This document shows, piece by piece, positions 23,064 to 29,361 of a stretch of 37,230 nt of DNA. The position numbers and the translations under genes are program-made. The notes under the pieces are model-generated. The model was not told the DNA's origin. It ran no database searches and saw nothing but the letters and a program-made list of their open reading frames with translations. The stretch is from SVEL01 sp045126475 (GTDB lineage: Bacteria; Bacillota; Clostridia; Lachnospirales; Lachnospiraceae): assembly GCA_045126475.1 (NCBI GenBank), contig JBGVOL010000044.1, positions 1 to 37,230 on the forward strand. The letters run 5' to 3'. How positions within the stretch are numbered: position 1 is the first letter of the stretch; each line of letters opens with the position of its first letter.

Positions 23064-23092
23064 ATATTACCACTTAGTACTATTTCTGTCAA
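23064..23092 (-). promoter_or_regulatory. Promoter of the candidate antisense RNA
   Basis: Minus-strand TTGACA (23087-23092), a 17-base spacer ending in TGG, and TAATAT (23064-23069), giving an extended -10. There is no open frame downstream on this strand before the hairpin, consistent with a noncoding RNA. Confidence 0.65.
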
Positions 23093-23109
23093 CAAACTAT
23101 TAGCATTTT

Positions 23110-23124
23110 ACTTGCTTCGCAAGT
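23110..23124. terminator. Short hairpin downstream of the peptide locus and behind the UPF0210 gene
   Basis: ACTTGC-TTC-GCAAGT is a perfect 6-bp stem. On the plus strand it is followed by GCTTAC and a five-T run, so it could end a read-through peptide mRNA. On the minus strand it follows the UPF0210 stop codon by 22 bases. Confidence 0.5.
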
Positions 23125-23146
23125 GCTTACTTTTTCCTTGCGCTTG

Positions 23147-24511
23147 TCAGTTCTTAAAGCTGTGGATTGGGGCTGGTATTCTTCCGCCACGGTTTACAAA
23201 ATCATCACATGCAAATGTATTAACAGGCATAACCGGTGCGTATCCCAAAAGTCCGCCAAATTCAACCATCTCTCCTACCTTCTTACCCGGTACAGGAATG
23301 ATTCTTACGGCTGTTGTCTTCTGGTTAATCATACCGATTGCAGCCTCATCTGCAATAATTCCTGAGATTGTTGTTGCTTTAGTATCTCCCGGAATTGCAA
23401 TCATATCCAGACCAACTGAACATACGCATGTCATTGCCTCAAGTTTTTCAAGTGTAAGCGCACCTGCATTTACAGCATCAATCATTCCCTGATCCTCGCT
23501 GACAGGAATAAATGCACCGCTAAGTCCTCCAACATATGAAGAAGCCATTACGCCGCCCTTTTTAACCTGATCGTTTAAAAGAGCAAGTGCTGCTGTTGTT
23601 CCCGGAGCTCCGACTCTCTCAAGTCCGATTTCCTGTAAAATCTCTGCAACAGAATCACCTACGGCAGGTGTCGGTGCAAGAGACAAATCTATAATACCAA
23701 AAGGCACGCCAAGTCTCTTTGACGCCTCCTGTGCTACAAGCTGTCCGACTCTTGTAACCTTGAATGCAGTCTTCTTAATAGTCTCACAGAGCACCTCAAA
23801 GTTTTCTCCTCTGACTTTTTCCAAAGCAGTCTTAACAACACCCGGTCCTGAAACACCCACATTAATAATGCAGTCAGCCTCAGTAACGCCGTGGAATGCG
23901 CCAGCCATAAAAGGATTGTCATCAGGAGCATTACAGAATACAACAAGCTTTGCACAGCCAAGGCACTCTGCATCCTTTGTTATCTCATCAGTTTCAACTA
24001 TTACTTCACCCATGAGTTTCACAGCGTCCATGTTAAGACCTGTCTTTGTAGAACCTACATTTACAGAGCTGCACACTCTGTCCGTGCAGGCAAGTGCCTT
24101 TGGAATTGAACGAATCATCATTTCCTCAGCAGGTGTCATTCCCTTTGACACAAGACAAGAGTAACCACCGATAAAGTTTACTCCCACCTTCTTAGCTGCC
24201 TTGTCAAGAGTCTTTGCAATACTTACAAAATCCTCAACCGACTTACATGCAGAAGCTCCCACCAGTCCGATTGGAGTTACGGAAATTCTCTTATTAACGA
24301 TAGGAATACCTATCTCTTTTTCAATCTCATTTCCTGTTGCAACAAGCTTTTCAGCTTTAGTCGTAATCTTGTTGTAAATCTTTTCGTTTAACTTTTCTAT
24401 ATCGCTGTCTATACAGTCAAGAAGACTGATACCCATTGTGATGGTACGCACATCAAGATTTTCGTGCTCCACCATGTCATTTGTTTCTTTTACTTCAAAT
24501 AAATTAATCAT
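23147..24511 (-). CDS. UPF0210 (PFL family, DUF711) protein
   Basis: A 454-residue member of the UPF0210/DUF711 family, widespread in clostridia and of unknown biochemical role; the structure is related to glycyl-radical enzyme folds but no glycyl-radical motif is expected. Family blocks visible are MGISLLDCIDSDIEKLNEKI, SVTPIGLVGA, FIGGYSCLVSKGMT, NVGVSGPGVVKTALEKVRG and DLSLAPTPAVGDSVAEILQEIG. It lies 27 bases after an ACT-domain protein gene, the conserved partner, which suggests that the pair senses an amino acid or small ligand together. The start at 24511 follows GAGGCA. Confidence 0.93.
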   Translation of the reverse strand: MINLFEVKETNDMVEHENLDVRTITMGISLLDCIDSDIEKLNEKIYNKITTKAEKLVATGNEIEKEIGIPIVNKRISVTPIGLVGASACKSVEDFVSIAKTLDKAAKKVGVNFIGGYSCLVSKGMTPAEEMMIRSIPKALACTDRVCSSVNVGSTKTGLNMDAVKLMGEVIVETDEITKDAECLGCAKLVVFCNAPDDNPFMAGAFHGVTEADCIINVGVSGPGVVKTALEKVRGENFEVLCETIKKTAFKVTRVGQLVAQEASKRLGVPFGIIDLSLAPTPAVGDSVAEILQEIGLERVGAPGTTAALALLNDQVKKGGVMASSYVGGLSGAFIPVSEDQGMIDAVNAGALTLEKLEAMTCVCSVGLDMIAIPGDTKATTISGIIADEAAIGMINQKTTAVRIIPVPGKKVGEMVEFGGLLGYAPVMPVNTFACDDFVNRGGRIPAPIHSFKN

Positions 24512-24538
24512 ATCTGCCTCCGATTATTTTCTCATTTT

Positions 24539-24811
24539 CTATATACGGTGCATTATGTTGAAAATATCTTCAGACTGCATTTTTATCTGAACACCAATCT
24601 TCTCACCAAGCTCTGCCATCTCATCGGCAAGCTGTCCAAACTGCTTGTCTGCTCCATTTGCATCAACAATCATCATCATGTTGAAATAACCCTGCACGAT
24701 TGTCTGTGAAATATCAAGAATATTGACATTGTTTTCTGCAAGATATGTACAAACCTTTGCAATAATACCAACTGTATCTTTTCCAACTACAGTAATTACT
24801 GACTTTTTCAT
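24539..24811 (-). CDS. ACT-domain protein, UPF0237 family
   Basis: A 90-residue stand-alone ACT domain beginning MKKSVITVVGKDTVGIIAKV, with the conserved NVNILDISQTIVQGYF turn near residue 30. Such proteins bind amino acids or related ligands at dimer interfaces and usually regulate partners. The ATG at 24811 is preferred over 24820: the ribosome binding site GAGAGG abuts the earlier ATG with no spacing. It is followed after 27 bases by the UPF0210 gene and preceded by a good promoter. Confidence 0.93.
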   Translation of the reverse strand: MKKSVITVVGKDTVGIIAKVCTYLAENNVNILDISQTIVQGYFNMMMIVDANGADKQFGQLADEMAELGEKIGVQIKMQSEDIFNIMHRI

Positions 24812-24857
24812 AGTATCCATCCTCTCTGTATTATGACTTTTTAGTCAATCTTTTCCT

Positions 24858-24886
24858 ATTATATGTGAAAACGTCTTTTATTTCAA
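24858..24886 (-). promoter_or_regulatory. Promoter for the ACT-UPF0210 operon
   Basis: Minus-strand TTGAAA (24881-24886) and TATAAT (24858-24863) are 17 bases apart, 46 bases ahead of the start codon. Confidence 0.7.
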
Positions 24887-24905
24887 CCATTTAAATTGGT
24901 AATAT

Positions 24906-24936
24906 AGAAAAAACTCCCTTATAGGGAGTTTTTTCT
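24906..24936. terminator. Bidirectional-looking terminator after the DinJ-YafQ operon
   Basis: AGAAAAAACTCCC, a TTATA loop and GGGAGTTTTTTCT form a 13-bp perfect stem whose T-run lies within and after the second arm. It sits 28 bases after the YafQ-like stop codon on the minus strand. Confidence 0.9.
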
Positions 24937-24963
24937 ATTCTTTAATACTCTTTGTTTATTTCA

Positions 24964-25245
24964 TTACAAATTGAATAAATCTGCATGTGTTCCTGTATCA
25001 ACCAACGTCAATGTAAGAACATCATTTTCCTTAAGATAAATCAATAACCAATCCGGCTGAATATGACATTCTCTGAAGCCCTGATATTTTCCCTTTAATT
25101 CATGGTCATGGTATTTTTCTCCAAGAGTAATATTATTCTGCAGCATAGTAATAACTTTATCTAAAAGTTTTAAATCCAAGCCTCTCTTTTTTGCCAGCTT
25201 AAGACTTTTCTTAAATTTACCAGTAAGTATTAATTCGTATTGCAC
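24964..25245 (-). CDS. YafQ/RelE-family mRNA interferase toxin (type II)
   Basis: A 93-residue RelE-superfamily toxin of the YafQ branch, which cuts mRNA in the ribosomal A site. Residues that match the YafQ active site are the histidines in YHDHELKGKYQGFRECHI (about 45-62), the aspartate of the following strand, and the C-terminal GTHADLF histidine. Translation starts with a GTG at 25245 whose G is the last base of the antitoxin stop (TAGTG), so the pair is translationally coupled. An intrinsic terminator follows. It is complete, with no sign of decay. Confidence 0.92.
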   Translation of the reverse strand: MQYELILTGKFKKSLKLAKKRGLDLKLLDKVITMLQNNITLGEKYHDHELKGKYQGFRECHIQPDWLLIYLKENDVLTLTLVDTGTHADLFNL

Positions 25246-25514
25246 TAATCAATATCCTCCAATGCATCTGAAAAACTGCTATACCTTTTTGTGTTTGGAT
25301 CTTTGCTAATCTTTTTTGCTTCTTCCATTGCCTCTAATACTTCCGGCTTATACTGTGGCAATTCAATGCTAAAAGGAAGTCCACCTCGCAATACACACTG
25401 CTTTAAAAATATGTTCATTGCACCTGACATATCCATTCCTAACTGCGAAAACAGTTCACTTGCCTGTTTTTTTAAATTTTCATCTATCCTTACTTGTGTA
25501 GGTACTGTAGCCAT
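25245..25514 (-). CDS. DinJ/RelB-family antitoxin
   Basis: An 89-residue ribbon-helix-helix antitoxin: TQVRIDENLKKQASELFSQL is the RHH strand and first helix, MDMSGAMNIFLKQCVLRGGL the second helix, and the C-terminal half (YKPEVLEAMEEAKKI) the toxin-wrapping segment. GGAGG stands 7 bases before the ATG. It is the first gene of the operon, as usual, and overlaps the toxin by one base. The promoter at 25572-25599 is probably repressed by the complex. Confidence 0.93.
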   Translation of the reverse strand: MATVPTQVRIDENLKKQASELFSQLGMDMSGAMNIFLKQCVLRGGLPFSIELPQYKPEVLEAMEEAKKISKDPNTKRYSSFSDALEDID

Positions 25515-25571
25515 AAAATCGCCTCCATCTAAAAAAATAATACTAATATTATATGCATCACTTATACTTAT

Positions 25572-25599
25572 ATTATAGCATTTCGATTTACATTGTCAA
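25572..25599 (-). promoter_or_regulatory. Extended -10 promoter of the DinJ-YafQ operon
   Basis: Minus-strand TTGACA (25594-25599) and TATAAT (25572-25577) are 16 bases apart with TGC directly before the -10. The AT-rich 55 bases up to the start codon contain repeated ATAAGT and TAATATTA units that could be the antitoxin operator, but no clean dyad is evident. Confidence 0.7.
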
Positions 25600-25914
25600 T
25601 CATTTGTATTGATTTTTTAGAAGTAGGTAAAATGACATATTCATAACTACATAACTACAGTATGTATTGCCTTTGCAAGTCTCAAAATTTCTAAAATTGT
25701 TTGAATTCACGGCGAACTGCCGCATGATGCCGGATACCCGGCTGAAATAATCTCAAGATTTGATTTAAGAATATCACCTCTGAGATTTGATAAATAGACT
25801 ATAACACCGATATGATGCATCTTCTACCTAATGATACATCATATCGGTTGTGTAATACACAGACAACTCTGTATATAAATACTGTTAAAGAACGTTCTTA
25901 GATATTACTTAATA
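25600..25914. other. Gene-free stretch between the DinJ-YafQ promoter and the Rpn gene
   Basis: No convincing coding frame. It holds a GCCGG-ATAC-CCGGC hairpin near 25729-25742, an AATCTCA/TGAGATT pair (about 25749-25797), a tandem ACTACATAACTACA near 25646, and a 12-bp perfect stem, ACCGATATGATG at 25806-25817 with CATCATATCGGT at 25837-25848. The last resembles the hairpin at 27265-27305 and sits 67 bases after the Rpn stop on that gene's strand. Confidence 0.6.
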
Positions 25915-26808
25915 TCAATGCACCAATAAGGTCTTTCTCACTTCCTCAACATACTCCTCACTGCACTCAGCCACTTCACATATCTCGGAAATATCCATAC
26001 CTTTATTCAGTAGATTTCTAACTACAGCGTATAACTTTTTATCACTACCCTTTTTCATTACATCCATATCATGAAGCAATGTCTTCATATATTCCACTCT
26101 CCATTCTTTGTTCATACGAGCTATTTTAACATCATTGTTAAGTCTCTCTGTATACTCGTCACTTGTTTTATTGGTTTCTATAAATTCAAGAAAATCCTGT
26201 GTTTCCCTACTGACATTTACAATACTTCCTTTTGTGTTGAAAATCAATATCTTCCTTCCGTCCTGTAATTTCAGGCTTTCATCATCCTTGCAAACATTTT
26301 CAAATTCGTAACAATATAATCCTTTGTCAAACAGGTCGAAAGTACATATGAAAATAACATAACCATTTTTCAATTCAGCATATTCTTTGCCTATTTCAAG
26401 CATATTCAAGTCTATCAAGCCCTGATAAAATCTAGCACGCATAGGTATATTCTTCTCTTTTTCCTGCTGCATTTCGGAGTCATAGATATTTTCTTTGTTA
26501 TCTTCTACATAAATATCGTATCTGACGCCCTTACTGTCGTTTGTTACACGAACTGCCTTTTGACTGATAACTGATTTCACACCTTCGATTTTGTTTCCCG
26601 TAAGCCTTTCAAGCATATCAATACAGTTTCTCTCATCCTGCATAATCTTGCCAAACATAAAGTCATCTTTTAAAGTCAGTTCCGCGTACTGTTTTCCCAA
26701 TGCTTCCATTGAAAGTATCTCATCATACATTTCGTCATTATTCTTTTGTTCCATTAACAAATCTCCTTTCGTAATCATTTTACCTGCAGGAAATTTGTTA
26801 TCTTCCAT
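25915..26808 (-). CDS. Rpn-family PD-(D/E)XK nuclease/transposase-like protein
   Basis: A 297-residue member of the Rpn (recombination-promoting nuclease, PDDEXK-type putative transposase) family common in Lachnospiraceae. Near the N-terminus LTLKDDFMFGKIMQDERNCI is the family hallmark. The nuclease core is RYDIYVEDNKENIYDSEMQQ at about residues 97-116, giving an Asp and an ExQ in place of ExK, followed by RARFYQGLIDLNML and VIFICTFDLFDKG. Two starts have good ribosome binding sites: 26808 (AGGAG, 6 bases) and 26754 (AAGGAG, 8 bases); I give the longer. The C-terminal 40 residues include an HTH-like ISEICEVAECSEEYV. The surrounding repeats indicate a plastic region. Complete, with no frameshift. 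Confidence 0.85.
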   Translation of the reverse strand: MEDNKFPAGKMITKGDLLMEQKNNDEMYDEILSMEALGKQYAELTLKDDFMFGKIMQDERNCIDMLERLTGNKIEGVKSVISQKAVRVTNDSKGVRYDIYVEDNKENIYDSEMQQEKEKNIPMRARFYQGLIDLNMLEIGKEYAELKNGYVIFICTFDLFDKGLYCYEFENVCKDDESLKLQDGRKILIFNTKGSIVNVSRETQDFLEFIETNKTSDEYTERLNNDVKIARMNKEWRVEYMKTLLHDMDVMKKGSDKKLYAVVRNLLNKGMDISEICEVAECSEEYVEEVRKTLLVH

Positions 26809-26978
26809 CGAAATCTCCTGCTATAATCTTTTTTTGGATATTTAGCATAGATTTCATAACTATCGCCGACTCATTTAACGATATAGACATTAAGCACCAG
26901 AATCTTAATAACCGAGTAGGCTGACACCTACTTGATGTGCAATCAATGACATCTCGCCTGTCGGCTCGCTGAACATTG

Positions 26979-27023
26979 GCCGTCATATAGAAATTTGTGC
27001 AAGCACAATTTCTGCATGACGGC
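26979..27023. repeat. 45-base near-perfect hairpin sharing the TTGTGCAAGCACAA core
   Basis: GCCGTCAT (26979-26986) pairs with ATGACGGC (27016-27023). After a 2-by-2 mismatch, AGAAAT and TTTGTGC pair with GCACAA and ATTTCT. The core TTGTGCAAGCACAA recurs in both 91-bp repeats at 27171 and 28196. It lies in the 635-base gap 26809-27443, which otherwise shows AT-rich sequence, an AGTAGG/CCTACT dyad near 26916-26933 and a TATGCTA/TAGCATA dyad near 27043-27064, and no convincing gene. Confidence 0.65.
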
Positions 27024-27170
27024 TTATTGCACAAATAGAAATATGCTACCATCATGATAGCATACTTCCAAATGAGTTACAATTAAATTTTACAGGTTAT
27101 GGTTAATGGTTAAGGTAAAAGGACTATGAATGGTAACTACAAATTTTTAATTGAAAATATACAACATAAA

Positions 27171-27261
27171 CGAGATACGCTTTGCGAATCTCGCTCTGAT
27201 TAACGGTCGTCAAATGTCCACTTGTGCAAGCACAATGTCCATTTTCCTCGTCGCCATAACA
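27171..27261. repeat. Dispersed 91-bp repeat, copy 1
   Basis: Matches 28196-28286 at 89 of 91 positions. It contains the hairpin CGAGAT-A-CGC-TTT-GCG-A-ATCTCG at its left end and the palindrome TTGTGC-AA-GCACAA flanked by two direct ATGTCCA copies. A long hairpin (27265-27305) begins four bases after it. Confidence 0.9.
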
Positions 27262-27264
27262 TAA

Positions 27265-27305
27265 AACCGGTATGATGAATTTTTGATTAATACATCATAC
27301 TGGTT
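27265..27305. terminator. Long hairpin next to repeat copy 1
   Basis: AACCGGTATGATG (27265-27277) pairs with CATCATACTGGTT (27293-27305), one wobble, 15-base loop. CTTTTTCC follows on the plus strand and TTTTATG on the minus strand. It may terminate the minus-strand lipoprotein gene. It resembles the hairpin at 25806-25848. Confidence 0.6.
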
Positions 27306-27358
27306 CTTTTTCCTCCAATGATAATATATTGGAACACTCTATATAAGTGAAATCCTAT

Positions 27359-27432
27359 AAAAATACAGAGTTCTGTATTATAACTTATACATTAATAATT
27401 AATATAAATTATATATAAAACTCTGTATTTTT
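27359..27432 (-). terminator. Distant inverted repeat behind the small lipoprotein gene, with an alternative pairing
   Basis: AAAAATACAGAGTT (27359-27372) and AACTCTGTATTTTT (27419-27432) are perfect reverse complements across a 46-base AT-rich loop, ending in a T-run on the minus strand 12 bases after the gene's stop. The left arm can instead fold on itself as AATACAGA-GT-TCTGTATT, so two exclusive structures are possible. Confidence 0.55.
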
Positions 27433-27443
27433 ATTAACTGAAT

Positions 27444-27986
27444 TTAGTCAACTTCATACACATCAAAAAATGCCTTCCCATCTGTATCTTCGACCCAATA
27501 AAAATAAAACCTCTTATCACAGTTATAATTAATCACTGCATTTTGTTCATAAGATATACTTATAGAATTAGCACCTGGAGCCCAATATTCATCATAAAAT
27601 TCATCCAATTTCTGAGTGTAATTATCAATAAATACGGCAACAGCGATCTGTTGAGCAAGTATACCACGATAAATATCATAGTCTTCTCCTTCCTGCGGAT
27701 ATATATCATTTATATTTATACTATATCCTTTCTCCACAGTCAGGTCAAAAAACATATCTTTTTTGTCAATAGGAACAGTGACATACCATCCTTTAAGCTG
27801 ATACTCAGTAGTAGGTTCTTCCGTTGTTACTTCCTGCGTAGTAGTTGGCTCTTCTGTTGTTGTGATAATTTCTGGAGTTGTTGTTTCGTCGTTACTTGGT
27901 GCTGGTTCATTTCCACAGCCTACTGCAAATGATGAAATCATTGCGATTAATAAAGTTACTGTTGTTATTTTTCTTCTCTTTGTCAT
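27444..27986 (-). CDS. Small lipoprotein of unknown function
   Basis: A 180-residue predicted lipoprotein. The signal has a KRRK start, a hydrophobic stretch and the lipobox AVGC with Cys24. Residues 34-62 are a Thr/Glu/Pro linker with repeats of TTEEPTTT, typical of surface spacers. The remaining 115 residues are acidic and aromatic-rich (YVTVPIDKKDMFFDLTVEKG, then RFYFYWVEDTDGKAFFDVYE) and match no family that I know. AGGAG precedes the ATG. It stands alone between two copies of the 91-bp repeat, in the most repeat-dense part of the window, which suggests an accessory gene. Confidence 0.8.
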   Translation of the reverse strand: MTKRRKITTVTLLIAMISSFAVGCGNEPAPSNDETTTPEIITTTEEPTTTQEVTTEEPTTEYQLKGWYVTVPIDKKDMFFDLTVEKGYSININDIYPQEGEDYDIYRGILAQQIAVAVFIDNYTQKLDEFYDEYWAPGANSISISYEQNAVINYNCDKRFYFYWVEDTDGKAFFDVYEVD

Positions 27987-28032
27987 AATTATAATCTCCT
28001 TTGTATTTTATTTAAGTACATTTATCCTTGCA

Positions 28033-28049
28033 CCGGACTAAAAGTCCGG
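28033..28049. promoter_or_regulatory. CCGGACT-AAA-AGTCCGG hairpin upstream of the small lipoprotein
   Basis: Perfect 7-bp stem with a 3-base loop, 47 bases upstream of the start codon at 27986. On the plus strand a five-T run follows at some distance. It may be a leader stem or operator. Confidence 0.45.
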
Positions 28050-28195
28050 CTTATAGTACCTTTTTGTTTATTATTGACTTCCTAAATACTAATGACAAAT
28101 ATTGTTTCCAATGTTGCCAATAAAGTAAATAAAAAGAAGTGTTAAATAAATAAAAAGAATAGAGTAACGTAAACGGCAACAAAATATAACAGAGA

Positions 28196-28286
28196 CGAGA
28201 TACGCTTTGCGAATCTCGCTCTGATTAGCGGTCGTCAAATGTCCACTTGTGCAAGCACAGTGTCCATTTTCCTCGTCGCCATAACA
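28196..28286. repeat. Dispersed 91-bp repeat, copy 2
   Basis: Two differences from copy 1 at 27171-27261 (A to G in TAACGG and in CACAATG), with the same boundaries; looser similarity (AAAATATAACA) extends to the left. As with copy 1, a long hairpin begins directly to its right, but with a different stem sequence. The copies flank the small lipoprotein gene in direct orientation, 1,025 bases apart. Confidence 0.9.
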
Positions 28287-28289
28287 AAA

Positions 28290-28338
28290 AACACGAAGCG
28301 TCAGGCGCAGATTATATCTGCTCCTGCCACTTCGTGTT
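28290..28338 (-). terminator. Terminator of the pepD-walJ transcript
   Basis: AACACGAAG (28290-28298) pairs with CTTCGTGTT (28330-28338). Inside, CAGG/CCTG and CAGAT/ATCTG pair, separated by small symmetric internal loops. On the minus strand the stem runs into six T residues at its end, 220 bases behind the walJ stop. Confidence 0.7.
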
Positions 28339-28375
28339 TATATACACATCTATATTATCCCATACGCTATTTAAT

Positions 28376-28440
28376 GCTGTGCTGTGCTGTGCTGTGCTGT
28401 GCTGTGCTGTGCTGTGCTGTGCTGTGCTGTGCTGTGCTGT
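28376..28440. repeat. Perfect pentanucleotide tandem repeat, (GCTGT)13
   Basis: Thirteen exact copies of GCTGT, 65 bases, with no interruption. It lies between the walJ stop (28558) and the presumed terminator at 28290-28338, so it would be in the 3' untranslated part of the pepD-walJ mRNA as (ACAGC)13. No spacers, so not a CRISPR array. No other gene is visible in the 27987-28557 gap. Confidence 0.97.
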
Positions 28441-28557
28441 CAGCGATTTTACATGTCCTTATCATCTGCGTCAACTCCACGTACTTAATTAATACAGTTA
28501 TTATACCGCAAATAGTTTATTCTATCAACAACTTTTTAGATTGGATTTCTTCCAAAA

Positions 28558-29361
28558 TTACACATCAAAATACTCCGTCACGCACTCTCTCTTTGCCACC
28601 TGTATGTCAAAATCATCTGCCTTAAACGGGCTGTCGCTAAGATTAATCTCTGCCCTGACGCTCTCGTAGGCAAGCTCAGGATAATTGTTCTCCTTGCTAA
28701 GATGTCCTAAAAACACCTTTTTAAGCTTGTCCGACAGTATATTATCAAGAAGTCTTCCCGACATCTCATTGCAGAGATGTCCCTTATTGCCAAGGATTCT
28801 CTGCTTAAGGTAGTACGGATATGAGCCTACCTGGAGCATCTTTACATCATGGTTTGCCTCAAGCAGAATGGCATCCAGATTTTTAAGATTGTCCACTATG
28901 TAATCATTGTAGCAGCCCATATCAGTGGCAACCGCCACAGACTTGTTACCTTCCGCGTCACTTATTCTGTAGCCGCAGGGATTTGCAGCGTCATGAAATA
29001 TTGAAAACGGGTGAATCTTAAGTGTTCCAATGGTGAAGTCCTCATCAGCATTTACACCGTTTATCAGTGAGAAATCAACCTTATCAAGATATTTTGTTTT
29101 GGAAGCCTCCTCCATGGTTTCATTTGTACCGTAGACCGGAATATCATCCTTTCTTAGAATCACACCCAGACCACTGATGTGGTCTGAATGCTCATGTGTC
29201 ACAAGAATACCGCTCATGTCAGACAGCGTAAGTCCGATTGAGTTTAAACCTTCCTCTATTCTCTTTCTGCTTATACCTGCATCGATAAGCAGATGTGTAT
29301 TATCGTCACCAACATATATACAGTTTCCGCTGCTTCCGCTGGCAATACTCATTAAACGCAT
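28558..29361 (-). CDS. walJ: MBL-fold metallohydrolase, WalJ/YycJ family
   Basis: A 267-residue metallo-beta-lactamase-fold protein. Metal ligands are visible as THEHSDH (about 55-61), FHDAANP, ATDMGCYND and LEANHD, with HLSKENN near residue 229, the layout of the YycJ/WalJ branch. These proteins are tied to DNA-damage response and cell-wall control in Firmicutes and are often encoded in the walKR cluster; here the gene is not. It overlaps the end of pepD by 10 bases, so it is translated from the same mRNA. A ribosome binding site lies inside pepD. Confidence 0.88.
   Translation of the reverse strand: MRLMSIASGSSGNCIYVGDDNTHLLIDAGISRKRIEEGLNSIGLTLSDMSGILVTHEHSDHISGLGVILRKDDIPVYGTNETMEEASKTKYLDKVDFSLINGVNADEDFTIGTLKIHPFSIFHDAANPCGYRISDAEGNKSVAVATDMGCYNDYIVDNLKNLDAILLEANHDVKMLQVGSYPYYLKQRILGNKGHLCNEMSGRLLDNILSDKLKKVFLGHLSKENNYPELAYESVRAEINLSDSPFKADDFDIQVAKRECVTEYFDV

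Noticed and set aside
25888..25899. AAGAACGTTCTT palindrome as a LexA box
   Set aside because: Firmicutes LexA sites have GAAC and GTTC separated by four bases. Here they abut, and the site is downstream of the Rpn gene, not in a promoter.
26798..27055. Minus-strand frame of 85 residues upstream of the Rpn gene
   Set aside because: It reads through a structured repeat and hairpin, has an odd Arg/Cys-rich composition, lacks a ribosome binding site and overlaps the Rpn start.
28376..28440. CRISPR array
   Set aside because: The units are 5 bases long and contiguous with no spacers, and no cas genes are present.
28239..28625. Plus-strand frame of 128 residues with repeated LCCAV units
   Set aside because: The repeats are just a translation of (GCTGT)13. 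The rest overlaps the 91-bp repeat, the terminator hairpin and the end of walJ, and no ribosome binding site or family match is seen.
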